From contig JASDDO010000028.1 of NCBI GenBank assembly GCA_030015575.1, forward strand, positions 28,003,154-28,067,153: DNA of 64,000 nucleotides. The letters run 5' to 3'. Both the position numbers and the translations under genes were made by a program. Shown here piece by piece: positions 44,416-56,422 of the stretch (position 1 is its first letter; every line of letters starts with the position of its first letter). The notes below the pieces were generated by a model. The model ran no database searches, had not been told where the DNA came from, and saw only the letters and a list, made by a program, of their open reading frames with translations. The DNA is from Agapanthus africanus. Lineage: Eukaryota > Streptophyta > Magnoliopsida > Asparagales > Amaryllidaceae.

Positions 44416-47400
44416 TGTAACATTTCAAAAAAGATAAAATGTTAATTTTGGGAATTTTTATAATTTAATATTATTTTATTGAATATTTTAATATTTTGGA
44501 ATTATTAAATACAAATAAATGGGGAAAAATTTTGGAAAATTTTGGAAAATTCTAAAATAGGGTAAATTAGAGAATTATGACATTTTAAAGTTTTTGTGAT
44601 TAATTTGACATTAATTTAGTGCTAATCGCGATTAAAAATCGCTAATCGGTTTTTAGCTTTTTGTGCAACACATGCACATATCACTTTTTCACACTTGTGC
44701 ATTTTCTTGCCATGCTTTTCATTTGGGTTTACTATTTGAGTGAGAGGGGTTTTAAAAGGAAAAAGAAAAGGAAAAGAATAAGAAATGGGTAGTTGGTGAG
44801 AGAGAGAGGTATGGGCTTCATTGACTAAGGACTTAACCATTTCTCCCCTCATTTCCCTCCCTCTTCTCCTTTCTCCTGCTGCTGCTCCTACACCTCCTTT
44901 CCTTCCCCTCTTCAAGCTCCAAAACACCTCTAAAACAACCCCAAAACCCAATCTCTATTTCATTAAATGTGTGCACAATCCCTAGATCTACACTTGGTGC
45001 TAAAGAAGCAAGGATTTTGGCCACTAGGGGCAACTCAAGAAAATTCTTGAGTTGCCAAATGAGGTATTTTCTGGACCTTAAACTTAGTTTATGCATTTCC
45101 TTTACCCTCATATTAAGATCGAATCGATATTGTGTGATATTGTGGACTTGTGGATAACCTAGTTAGGGTTGTGATGATTTATGGATTGTAATATGGAATT
45201 GAGGTCAGTAGAGGTTATACCATCACCCTAGTGTATGAATTGGAAACCCAAAACCTGAAGCTTAAACCATAATACGGATTTTAGAAACCGATATCGGGGA
45301 ATTTATGAAATCTGTGAAGGGTATATTGAATCTGCTATCACCCGAGACACCCTAAAATAAAATTAATTGGACAGTGACACGTGCAGGCACCCAGGAAGCT
45401 AACCCCAAGACCCCAGCTCCCACTTCTTCTTCCCGGCCGCCAATTTATCCCCATTGGCCGCAAATTGCGGCCTGGGTCCCACCATTTTGGCTCGTATTGG
45501 TTCTGTAGCTCCTACATGTTCATGTTAGACCCCTGGTATATATAGATTTGTATAAAGTGACCTAGGGTAAAATCTGGGACATATTTCCTAAGTTGCTGTT
45601 TTAGATTCATGTTTCCGTATTCCGTATTTTTTAATTCTACAATTGTGGATTGTGTTTTGCCTCGACTATTTGGCGTTTATACGACGATATAGAGGATGTG
45701 TTGATGGTTTTGAAGGCGTGCCATGGGTTTTAACCTATAGGCCTCTTATCGTATCATTTTGGATTTCATGTGCCGTTTTAGCTTTGATTTGGTTTTAATG
45801 CGCATATACGATATTTTGATGTGTAGGTACCCCATGAAGACTTCGGGACGACAAGCAAGCGCGTGGCGACGTCCACAAATGAAGACGCTAGGTGAGTAGA
45901 TTATATCTACTGGGGGAAGTCGGGTGGATGGCGTATAGCACCCCCGCAGTCCGTAGTTGTTATTATATATGATAGTTAGGTGTATTATGGATAGTGTAGG
46001 GTTAGAAGTGACTAGTGTAGTTCATAGTCGCGAACCCTAGAATAGAATTACACCTACACGCACACCCTTGCATATTACTATATTGGCACTGTGTTGATGA
46101 TATTGGATGACTTTGGAGATGAGTCAATGATATTGGGCTTTGTGCCGCGAGATCGGTGATGTGATATGATTCGTATTTGGGATACGAAATGTGATTCTTG
46201 CGGGCTTGGGATGTGTGTTTACCCCCGCATGCATACTTTATTGATGGTATCGATTTATACTAGACATAGAATAGTACCCCAGATTATATGATATGTTGAT
46301 AGTGATACCTGAAGTGTGATGAGATAGTGTGATATTGACCCGTACCCAGCTATTGGGATGCCGTACGACGATTTACCGTATGAGCTTTACATTGATGATA
46401 GATCCGCACTCATGACTTGAGGATGTCATATGATATACTGTATCGTACGCGATACTATTGAGGCGGAATCACCGACTATTATATCTATATATATATCGAC
46501 TCAGATGTTAGGCGGTTTCCTTACCTGTAGCTCAGCTTGTTAGTTCAGCTGTATAGTTTAGCGTAGTTGTTAGATTAGATTAGACTCCTACCTATTTCAA
46601 AACTAGCGGGTCGTGGGTATTTTAAAAGACAGGTCAAGGGATCTACGGACATTTCAAAAGGCGTATCTTTTCATAAAAACACCGTAGCCCCTATTTTCAA
46701 AACCCCATGATTCGTGATATTTCAAAAGGCACCATTTGTAGGACTTATATTAGATTAATGCAGATTAGTTATAGTTGCGTCTAGATTCAGCTCCCATTTT
46801 TTTTGTGGTTCGCTTTGCATCGCATTCTTATATTATGTTTCATACTCCATTATTGATATCATGCTGTTAGGACACCAGCACCATTACCGATGTTGCGTAT
46901 GTACCACGTACACTTACTTGCCGGCTCACACACATCTTCATCGGTAATTGCCATGTCACGTACACCTTAGAAAATACTATTGCTTGACATAACCTATTAG
47001 CTAATAGTTTAGACATTGTAGTTATTACCTGCTACTTCATGCATACTGATATTCATTGTTATGCCGCATTCATGGATTCTCATGCATATATTCACTATTT
47101 TACGTGTTACTGAGGTTTTGGATTTGGATTTCCGTGAGATTTTCTGGATTTGGAGGAAAACCGCAAAAACACAGATAAAATTTTTCTCTCTTTTAAAATA
47201 AAAAGTGCGGTTTTCCCATGATGTATGAGTCGTCCACCATGAGTTTGCTGATGGATTTGGAAACCCGATTCGAGGAGACGGATGAACCGTTTCGGGTACA
47301 TGGTGGACCCGGTGCGGTACCCCGGGGCAAGATGAATGTGGTGATGACGTTGAGCCTGGCAGAGGAGCACTACCGACCGGTGATTTTACCTGACGCGTCG

Positions 47401-48501
47401 GATATCCGGAGGATACCGTCGTGGTCTTGAGATTGATGGTAGGGGCCGCTCTGGACTGACGGTGCCCTAGATTTTGTGATTGGGATACAGAGATATCAGG
47501 ATATTTGGATTACGTTTTGTGCCGATGTTAGGCACTGTTTTATGCTGATTTCATTATGATACCTCATTTTAAAAATACAAAGGAAATCTCACTAAAGTAT
47601 GAAAACAGTTTCTTCATTTACATGTATTATGTTCTCATGCATTCATACCTCATTCTTATGTTATATTGCTACCTGAGGCACTGACATAGGCACAGGAGAT
47701 TACACTCGGGTTAGATATTTACCCTAGCCTTGTTATAGGCTGCATGTTTTATATTGAGGATTTTGTACTGATCGTTTTGACCTAGGATTATGTCTTGCGT
47801 TCGGTTTCTGCTTGTAGTTATTCTCTATTCACGAGTTGGCAACTCACCCCCGTTGTGCCACAGTTCTTGCAGGTTTTGCCGTACAGGTTCCTTTGCGGCA
47901 TTTCTGGCACATTGCTTCCTTGCGGGTGAATTGCATTTGGTAGGTGGTTCCTTTTGCATCAAAACCACCATTGTACTTATATTATTCTTTGTATCTAGAA
48001 TTTCCATCAACCAAATTTGTTTATTGTTTCAGACTCAGACTTTAGTGATGTTTTATTTGGCCTTAGAGTCGCGCTTAGTAGTATTGCGGTTTTCATGCTT
48101 ACTGTGTTTCTTTTGGATCGATCCTCGCCTTTCGGCGTTGTATATTATATTGCATGTGTGGTTGTGACCGTCAATTGACGAAGAGCTAGCTCCCGCTTGG
48201 GGATGCCTTTTATCATTGTATATATGTTATGCTTGTTGTACCCCGTTCGGGACCAGTATTTACAAAAGAAACTCTGCCGAAATTTTTAGAAAAGACTTTA
48301 CCTTTTAAAAATGCACCTTCGGCTTAGTTATTTAAAAACCTCGACTTCAAACATATTTTCCTACACTTCTTTAAACCAGTTTTCTTCACTTACTCTTAAA
48401 ATGGTTTTAGATTTCTGGGCTTTGGCTTACTTGGATCAGATGGAGTCCTATAGATTTCATATGGTTCGAGGGCCAGTCACGTGCTCTTTCGGGTCGTGAC
48501 A
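44416..48501 (+). mobile_element. Solo LTR of the C family inside B's gag (4086 bp)
   Basis: It begins TGTAACATTTC, ends GGGTCGTGACA, and is flanked by gatcg at 44411-44415 and 48502-48506. It aligns along its length with the C LTRs (reverse complement of 1650-5834) but is clearly more diverged from them than they are from each other, so it is another subfamily or an older copy. No PBS, PPT or internal sequence remains. No gene is seen in it. Confidence 0.92.
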
Positions 48502-48506
48502 GATCG

Positions 48507-50820
48507 TCCTTGAAGACGACAGGGGAGAAACGTCAAATCCTCCGCCGGCTCTATCAACAGCCAAAGAGGAGGCAATCTCCAAAGTTGACCTAGACGAATA
48601 TATAGCCCAGCAGATCCGGGTTCATCAGGCGAATGAAGCGGCTGGGCAAATTGTTAGAACCGGACGACCGTATCCGAGCTGGTATGACCAAATCAGTTAC
48701 CCGCCAGGATATACGATCCCTAAATTCCACGTATATAAAGGGACAGGGAATCCGCATCAGCATGCCGCTCAATTCAGGGCCTTATGCGGCAATACTGGAG
48801 GCGATGACAAATTGTTGCTACGTCAATTCATCGGCAGCTTAGCAGAAACAGCCTTTGAATGGTATTCGGAGTTACCTAACGACTCTGTCAAAACATTTGC
48901 AGAGATGGAACTGCTGTTTACACAAAGATTCGCAAGTGCCAGTGAACGCACTCCGATTACAGCACTGATAAATGCCAGGATAAGGCCCGGCGAAACATGG
49001 GTCCAATACGCAACACGATGGCGAAACCTATGGTCGAAATGCGAACAACGCATAGAAGAAGCACCTGCGGTAGGCATGTTTGTGGGCACTCTCGATCCGC
49101 AGGCGACCATCTCGCAATTCATGATGTTCTTCAGGCCGACCACCTTCCAGGCCTTGATCGACAAATTAGCCCAAATGGACCAGATGGGCCATAGACCGTC
49201 TCCTCCAAGACCCGATCCCCGAAATGAGAAAGGAAAAGCGATCATCGTCGCCAACGCTCAGCAACAGTCGAGCAACTCAAAGTCGGTCGCTCGCCAAAAC
49301 AACGTGCGTCCACGCCCATCCCTCGAAGAGAGGCTAGGACGTCATTACTCGTTTCCTCAGAATAAAACGAGAACACTGTTCGAGCTGGCAGTGCGCAACA
49401 GACTCATTAATCTGCCGAATCCAAAACGTCCGTTGCAGCCAGGCGACCTTAATAATCCCAATTATTGCCCTTACCACCAAACGGCAAGTCACCCGATTGA
49501 GGATTGTTTCGTCTTTAAGGGATGGATCGAGGATCAATACCTGCAAGGCAAGTTCACGCTGTCTGAAAGCTGGAAGGTAAACCCCCCACAGCCGCACTCT
49601 CCAAAGAAGACGGACACGCCGGGGGCAACTTGTTCTTTCGTCGAGGATGAAAACGATGGAGAAAACTTATCGGATGAATCCGAAGACTACGTAGCGACTT
49701 GTCATGTGATTTCTCATTCACTGATGGATGATGAGGAGGATCCTTGCGCTGAGAAATCAACGGCGGACCCTGAAACAGAAATTCCGCGGCCGTCAGACAA
49801 GTTGATCGATGCCTTCCTAAATGAAATTCGTCTGAAAGCAAAAGCCAATCAAGAGCATGAAATGGCCATACTGGAAATAACCAAGGTATTCCCGTCAAAT
49901 CAAAAGCCATACACTGCGGGTAAAAACAAATTCAAGACGAGGAAACGGTTCGCCAAAGCTCTATCAGTAGGAATGAAGCTACCGCCCTCTGAAGAAAATC
50001 CTTTCTCTGAGGTAGAGATGCACCCTAACTTCTGTTTATATCATCAGAAGATCATACATCCTACCGAAGACTGCGAATCCTTTAACTGTTGGTGGCAAGG
50101 GTACGTCGCTCAAAAGCGACACTCCGACAGAACAAAGTGTGAAGCTTGTGGACATCGGAAAAATGCGATAGATGAGCGCAAAAGAGCCACCGCCGACTGT
50201 CATATAGCCGACTTCAAGGGATCACAAATTATCACCTTTGGAAGCGACTCTGACGAAGAAGCTACCCCCAACTCTTCCCTCGGGGAACCTATTTCAAAAA
50301 TAAAGGAATTGAGAAGCTGCGAGAACGTTCAGCCATGCAATCGCATGCTACTCAGAAAAAATCCCGACCCCGTAAGCAAGGGACCGAACAAGAAGAACAA
50401 AGGAAAAGGAAAAAAGGCCCTCGTCGCCAGCACTCACCAACAATCAGGTGACCCTAGACCGGTTGCTTGCCAAAGCAACAAGCGGCAATCCCTCCAGGAA
50501 AAGTTGAAACGTCCTTACTCGTTTCCGCAAGATAAAACAAGGGGACTGTTCGAGCTGGCAGTGTGTGACAGACTCATCAATCTGCCGAGTCCAAAACGTC
50601 CGTTGTGGCCAGGCGACGTTAATAATCCTAATTATTGCCCTTACCACCAAACAGTAGGTCACCTGATCGAGGACTGCTACGTCTTCAAAAACTGGGTTGA
50701 AGACCAATACCAACAGGGTAAGTTCGTGTTGTCCGAAATTTGGAAGGTGAACCCGCCACAACCGCATGCTCCGAAAAATATGGACACGCCGGGGGCATCA
50801 TGCTCATTCATAGAGAAAGC
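48507..50820 (+). pseudogene. B gag core with three zinc-knuckle-like modules
   Basis: Gag domain (PSWYDQISYPPGYTIPKF, FEWYSELPNDSVKTF, WVQYATRWRNLW), then three CX2HX4HX4C modules: CPYHQTASHPIEDC, CLYHQKIIHPTEDC and CPYHQTVGHLIEDC. The first and third sit in near-duplicate segments (YSFPQNKTRTLFELAV and YSFPQDKTRGLFELAV). No protease follows: the frame runs straight into 27-bp repeats at 50825. Confidence 0.82.
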
Positions 50821-50824
50821 CTAA

Positions 50825-50960
50825 CGGACCACTACGTACTAAAACTGGATAACGGACCGAAACGTCCTTAAACTAACAACGGACCGAGATGTCCTTAAAC
50901 TAATGACGGACCACAATGTCCTAAAACTTGCAAATGACCGAAACGTCGTTAAACTACTCC
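50825..50960. repeat. 27-bp repeats after gag in B
   Basis: About five units of GGACC(GAAA/ACTA)CGTCCTTAAAC type directly follow gag where pol would be expected. Confidence 0.7.
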
Positions 50961-51009
50961 CAACCCGCAGCATCTTCAGGCTGACGTTAAAAAATAAAAA
51001 TAAAAATAA

Positions 51010-51300
51010 AAAATAATAATAACGGTATGTCCACAAGCAAAATGGGCACGGATGAAAACCCGAAGGGGCTCCGTGAGTAAAAACAGCAGGGCTACCGGCG
51101 AGTGTTCGTGAAAACCCGAAAGGGCGCGACCTCGTTTAAAAAAAAAGGAAAAAGAAAAAAAAAGAAAAAAAAAGAGAATAAAAAAAAACGGTATGTCCAC
51201 AAGCAAAATGGGCACGGATGAAAACCCGAAAGGGCTCCGTGAGTAAAAACAGCAGGGCTACCGGCGAGTGTTTGTGAAAACCCGAAAGGGTGCAACCTCG
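51010..51300. repeat. Two reversed CCCTTTCGGG blocks in B
   Basis: GAAAACCCGAAAGGG, CTCCGTGAGTAAAAACAGCAG and GGCTACCGGCGAGTG repeat twice. Reverse complement of D 22079-22375, as expected for the opposite element strand. Confidence 0.75.
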
Positions 51301-51304
51301 TTAA

Positions 51305-51850
51305 AGAAACACTTATAGGATCCTCTCGACCCTGTAAGGAGAAACCACCTGCGTGAGATCCTTACGACTCACAAAGGAGCAACACACTTGGGGATCCCCA
51401 CGATTCCTAAGGAGAAAATACACTTGCGAGATCCTCACGACTCGTAAGGAGAACTCTCTTATGGGACCCCCACGGCCCGTAAGACTTGAAAGTCTTAAGT
51501 TACAGAGACCTAAACCTGTGCTTAAGCAAACCCCCACAAACTTCCAATATTGCCCTACAAGCGGCTCATAATGACCCTTGCATACAATCCACGGGCACAA
51601 ATAAATATTTCCCTAACAAAGTCCCATCCGTGACTAGGGATATGCTTGTACAGCAAACAACACTTGTAAGTCCTCTCGACTTATAAGGAGGAAACCCTTT
51701 TGTAAGATCCTTACGACTTACAAGAGAACATGCACTTAGGAATCCTCATGATTCCCAAGGAGAAAACACACCTACAAGATCCTCACGACTTGTAGGGAGA
51801 AATACCTTTGTGAGACCCTTACGGCTCATGAAGTCAAAAGCCTTAGCCGA
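51305..51850. repeat. Constant-loop hairpin array in B
   Basis: About ten units, reverse complement of the D and A arrays. A perfect example is CCTACAAG/CTTGTAGG around ATCCTCACGA (51771-51796). One GGATTGTATGC module lies inside (51551-51598). Confidence 0.75.
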
Positions 51851-51989
51851 CAGGACCCTTAACCCTGTTTACTAAGCCACCTTTGTTCAACATCGACAGA
51901 GGCAAATGATGATTCGCTCCTGGCAATATCCCGGTTGCAGCGATGCTGATGCTTAAATCGGTATCAAATTCCAAGTCCTTTCACGGCAA

Positions 51990-52400
51990 ATGATGATTCG
52001 CTCCTGCCAATATTCCAGTCGCAGCGATGCTGATGCCAAGATTGGTATCAGATCCCAAATCCTCTACTCGCGAAAAAAAAATCAGCGAGCCCCAAAAAAA
52101 AATGCATACGAAATAGCCGAAATGATGGGGCAACTTGCAAACAAAATCAGCAAGTAAAAATGTATGCATGCAAAATAGCCGAAATGATTGGGCAACTCGC
52201 AATAAAAAACAGCGAGTAAAAATAAAATAAACAGCCGAAATGATTGGGCAACTCGTAATAAAAAGCAGCGAGTAAAAATAAAGTAAACAGCCGAAATGAT
52301 TGGGCACCGCGAAAAATAGCCGAAATGATTGGGCAATCGCGACCTTCGCGATATAAAAGCTGAAATGATAGAGCATCGCGGAAAGAATAAAAAAAAATGA
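51990..52400. repeat. AGCCGAAATGAT repeats in B
   Basis: About seven irregular copies of AGCCGAAATGATTGGGCAA with CAGCGAGTAAAAATAAA between them. Reverse complement of D 21120-21400. Another GGATTGTATAC module lies at 52417-52465. Confidence 0.7.
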
Positions 52401-52519
52401 AAGAATGAAACTTTTTGCCCTACAGGTGAAATCACATCGATCCCTGTATACAATCCAGGGGCGCAGATAAAGAGGGAACCATACCTTCCCAACAGGCTCC
52501 ATCAAAAAGCGAAGCCAAA

Positions 52520-54260
52520 TATCGACGGTTCATAGACAACCTAGAGAAAATCTCGACATTTATCGCAATATTACAGACACGATGTCAACAAATGAAGCAA
52601 ATGAAGATCCCAAGCTTCAGGGTCTCGACGTCAACATCGACAACTTAGAGACCACCAACGGCGTTTCTCCTTACTCCAACCAGATGCAGACATGACGTCA
52701 ACAACTGACCTCAGAATCGCAACGAAACGGAACCATGACAAAGTCCCTAGTTCCAAATCTCAATGGCCACATCTACATCCTGGAGACCAACAACGGTGTG
52801 CCTCCTCATTCCAACAGGACACGGATGTTACACCATCAAGCGGAGCGATGGCAAAAATCCCAGCTTCACCTCAGCATTCGTCTCGATACAGTAGACGCAA
52901 TGTCAACAACGGCGTTCCTTCGCAGTCCAGCAGGATGCATATGCAAAGTCAACAAAAGACCCCATGGTCAGTAAAGCGGAGCGACGGCAAAATCCCAGCT
53001 CTACCTTGACGTTCATCTCAACACAGCAGATGAAATGTCACCCCAGCGTTCTTCCCCCAACAGGATTCGGACGCGCCAAAGCAAACGAAGCGAAGGCCAA
53101 ATTCCTAGCTTCAACGTCTTTACGGTAACTCACATAAAACCGGAAAGACAATCGGAGATCATCTCGCACCAGCACAGAGTGGTCACCACCTTGACGTTCG
53201 TCTCGATACAGCAGACGAAATGTTAACCCCAGCGTTCGTCCTCCAACAGGATTTGGACACACCAAAGCAAACGAAGCGAAGGCCACATTCCTAGCTTCGA
53301 CGTCTTGACGGTAACTCATATAAAACCGGAAAGACAACTGGAGATCATCTTGCACCAGCACAGAGTGGTCACTACTTCGACGTCCGTCTCGATACAATAG
53401 ACGAGATGTCACCCCAATGTTCGTCTCGACACAGCAGACGCAACGTCATTAAACAAATGGAGCCACGGCAAAATCCCTAGTTCCAAACCTCGACGGTTCA
53501 CCAGTAACCTAGAGACAACCACGACATTCGTCTCGATACAGAGGACGCAATGCCAGCAAACGAAGCGAAGGCTAAATTCCTAGCTTCAGGGTCTTAACGG
53601 CAAGTCATATAAAACCGGAAAGACAATCGGAGATCATCTCGCATCAGCACAGAGTGGTCACCACCTTGACGTTCGTCTCGATACAGCAGACGAAATGTTA
53701 ACCCCAGCGTTCGTCCTCCAACAGGATTTGGACACACCAAAGCAAACGAAGCGAAGGCCACATTCCTAGCTTCGACGTCTTGACGGTAACTCATATAAAA
53801 CCGGAAAGACAACCGTAGATCATCTGGCACCGGCACAGAGTGGTCACTACTTCGACGTCCGTCTCGATACAATAGACGAGATGTCATCCCAAGGTTCGTC
53901 TCGACACGGCAGACGCAACGTCATTAAACAAATGGAGCCACGGCAAAATCCCTAGTTCCAATCCTCGACGGTTCACCAGCAACCTAAAGACAACCTCGAC
54001 GTCCGTCTCGATACAGCAGACGAGATGTCGCCCCAACGTTCGTCTCGACACAGCAGACGCAACGTCATCAAACAAATGGAGCCACGGCAAAATCCCTAGT
54101 TCCCACCATGACATTCGTCTCGATACAGAGGACGCAATGCCAGCAAACGAAGCAAAGGCCAAATTCCTAGCTTCAGGGTCTTAACGGCAAGTCATATAAA
54201 GCCTGAAAGACTATCGGAGATCATCCCACACCAGCGCGGAGTGGTTATGACTCATCGGGG
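52520..54260. repeat. B-specific repeats with CGTCT/AGACG hairpins
   Basis: Irregular repeats built on TTCGTCT/AGACGAA around the loop CGATACAGC (for example 53197-53219), seen about nine times, plus GGCAAAATCCCTAGTTCC and AAACCGGAAAGACAA segments. Longer duplications link 53100-53420 and 53570-53890. Not seen in D or A. No gene. Confidence 0.65.
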
Positions 54261-55170
54261 CTCTCCAAAATGAGCCTAACCTCAAGTAAAAAGCGGCATG
54301 GCAAATTCCTAGCGCTTGCTCTTCTGACGGTCAAACTGCCAAGGAGGATTGCTTGAAGACGTCTTGTCCAGCCCCCGAAGGGATCAGAGACACGGCAGTC
54401 GCAGGGCTACTCGAACAGCACGATTGCCTATCGAGGACTATATCAGCTTATGCGACGGTACGATGGCCAAAACCCTAAGTACCACCGACCTTAACGGGCT
54501 TCTGTCGTAAAGAGCAGAGGTTAAATGCGACGTTAAGATGTTCTTGCGAGAAACGTTCGATTCGTCTCGACTTGTGAAAAATTGTCGAGGCGGCTCGACT
54601 CGTGAGATAAAGTCTTAGACAGCAAGGATTGAAAAGCTTGCTTTTTGAGCAATGGGGCCCTGCAAGTCAATCCAAACTGGTCTCTTGCATACTATTCACG
54701 GGTCTCACTCTCCGAAGTCGAATTTCGACGAGGAGGGAAACAACCACTTACGAATCCTCTCGATTCGTAAGAGGGAAAATTCTCTTATAAGATCCTTACG
54801 ACTTATAAGAGAAAACCACACTTAGGAATCCTCACGATTCCTAAGGAGAAAATCCACCTATGAGATCCTCTCGATCCGTAGGGAGAAAAGCCTCTATGAG
54901 ACCCTCACGGCTCATAGAATTGAAAAGTCTTAGGCATTAGACCTGAACCTGCGGCCTAAGCCATCGCTATTTCCTGAGGAAGTCAGAATACTCGTTTTAG
55001 ACATCCATCAACCATGGTTATTAAGACAGCCTGCTGACTTTAAAAGAAAGAAGATGACAGAGAGAATATCCGGTCTACATTTGATCTGGCATGCGTGACG
55101 CATTCATTTATGCATGGACAGAAAACTCAGGACGGGAAATAAGAGAAGCTGAAGTAAAAAGTTTCCATTC
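54261..55170. other. Non-coding stretch with a short hairpin array in B
   Basis: Mostly unique sequence with no recognised gene. 54735-54920 holds constant-loop hairpins, including perfect CTCTTATAAG/CTTATAAGAG (54782-54811) and CTTAGGAAT/ATTCCTAAG (54821-54845). Confidence 0.6.
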
Positions 55171-55309
55171 ATATTGGCAAAAATTCTTACAATTTTGAAA
55201 AGCGGTAAAAGGAAATATTATTACAATGGAATAACTTCAGATCCGGGGCAGGGATTCAGGAATTCAAAAGTAAGGCCGTCCAAACTTCTTTTGGCCTTTC
55301 TAATTATTC

Positions 55310-55726
55310 TTATGCGCAGCCCCTCGCGCTCCTCGGTGTCAATATCATCGGCAGCCCCTCCGGCCTTCGATAAGCAGCAACGATTGTCGTCTGCTGAAAG
55401 ATTTGATGTAGGATGTCAACGAGGTTGTTTCGCCGTTTCTTCGAAATCAGCCCCGTCAGGTACACTGAATGCACCTTGTCTTCGGCATCATCTAGCGCAT
55501 TGAGCGGTAAGGCCTCGTGAAGACCTGGGAGTGCTCTCCATATTGACCCCAGCACGACTTTCAGAAGGGCCGAACGACGAGGTAGCAGCCAGCCACCGCT
55601 GGCATTCAGGTGACCCATGACCTCTGCACATTGAGCGTCCGTAAACTCCTGGTTCTGTTGACGGCCCTGTACACGGATATTCTCATAAGTGATGAACTCG
55701 TGCAAGCTGTATAGACGCACCGCCAT
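55310..55726 (-). CDS. Small antisense ORF of B, 138-139 residues, function unknown
   Basis: It lies antisense between the 3' repeats and the PPT, where D has its PMD gene. The start is the ATG at 55726: a splice acceptor TTTCTTCAG ends five bases upstream (GTATT), exactly as in D (GTGCG then ATG). The protein begins MAVRLYSLHEF, is rich in Leu and basic residues, and has no clear membrane segment or catalytic motif. It does not resemble PMD or the D coiled coil. A faint likeness to the 'putative plant transposon protein' domain (LPRRSAL..., W...LPGLHEALPL, VYLTGLISKK) is only a guess. Confidence 0.5.
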   Translation of the reverse strand: MAVRLYSLHEFITYENIRVQGRQQNQEFTDAQCAEVMGHLNASGGWLLPRRSALLKVVLGSIWRALPGLHEALPLNALDDAEDKVHSVYLTGLISKKRRNNLVDILHQIFQQTTIVAAYRRPEGLPMILTPRSARGCA

Positions 55727-55731
55727 AATAC

Positions 55732-56316
55732 CTGAAGAAAACAATACAGGGATATTAATAAACAAGAAAATACAGAAAGTTAAAAGTTAAACTCCTCGAG
55801 AGCAATGCTCTGCAGACAGGAGCGACACCAGTCAAAATCAGTTATGAGGAGAATTTGAGGAAAATTCCCTGAAAATATTGAGAGCTCCGCTCTGGAAAAA
55901 AAATGATATAATAATAATAATATTCTCAAGTGCCATATAAGTTGGGAGGAGCAAAGCTCCATTAATTAAGAAGATATAAGAAAAATCTTTTATAGAGCAA
56001 AGCTCTATTAATGGAACCCTAACAGGATTCTCCTGAGTTCTCTTTGGACCTCTTTAGAGCAAAGCTCTGCTAAATGAAACCCTAAATAGGTTTTCTTTAG
56101 ATCAGGGATCTATGGAGAGCAAGGCTCTATTAATCAGCTTTAATTTAATTTAATTTTTACCTATGATGGTTATGAACTCTGGAGTTCTTAAAAAAATAAA
56201 AAAATAAAAAAAAAAATCAAGAGCAATGCTCTGAAAATTCTTAGGCAAGAGCAAGGCTCTGAGTCAAAATTCTTGAAGTGGTAAAAAATTTTCGAGGACC
56301 AAAGGTCCTATTTATA
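55732..56316 (-). promoter_or_regulatory. Predicted antisense promoter, leader and leader intron of B
   Basis: TATAAATA on the minus strand at 56309-56316, about 100 bp from the PPT as in D. The leader would be spliced from CATCATAG/GTAAAA (intron start 56160) to TTTCTTCAG (55732). The leader and intron carry AGAGCAAAGCTCT, AGAGCAAGGCTCT, GGAGCAAAGCTCC and AGGACCAAAGGTCCT dyads, the same kind as in B's LTR. Confidence 0.5.
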
Positions 56317-56369
56317 GGCATCAAGTGCCCTTTCAGCTTCCAAAAGATGGCGCGACGGTTCGGAGTCTG

Positions 56370-56422
56370 CCACCGCTGCGCTCACGTTAGGAAGCCACGT
56401 AAGCGCAACGGTGGGGGGCATT
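56370..56422 (+). promoter_or_regulatory. B polypurine tract with an abutting hairpin
   Basis: PPT GTGGGGGGCATT at 56411-56422 directly before the LTR. The hairpin 56370-56414 has stems CCACCG/CGGTGG, TGCGCT/AGCGCA and ACGT/ACGT; its 3' arm runs into the PPT. Same position and shape as D 13669-13710 with different stem sequence. Confidence 0.7.
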
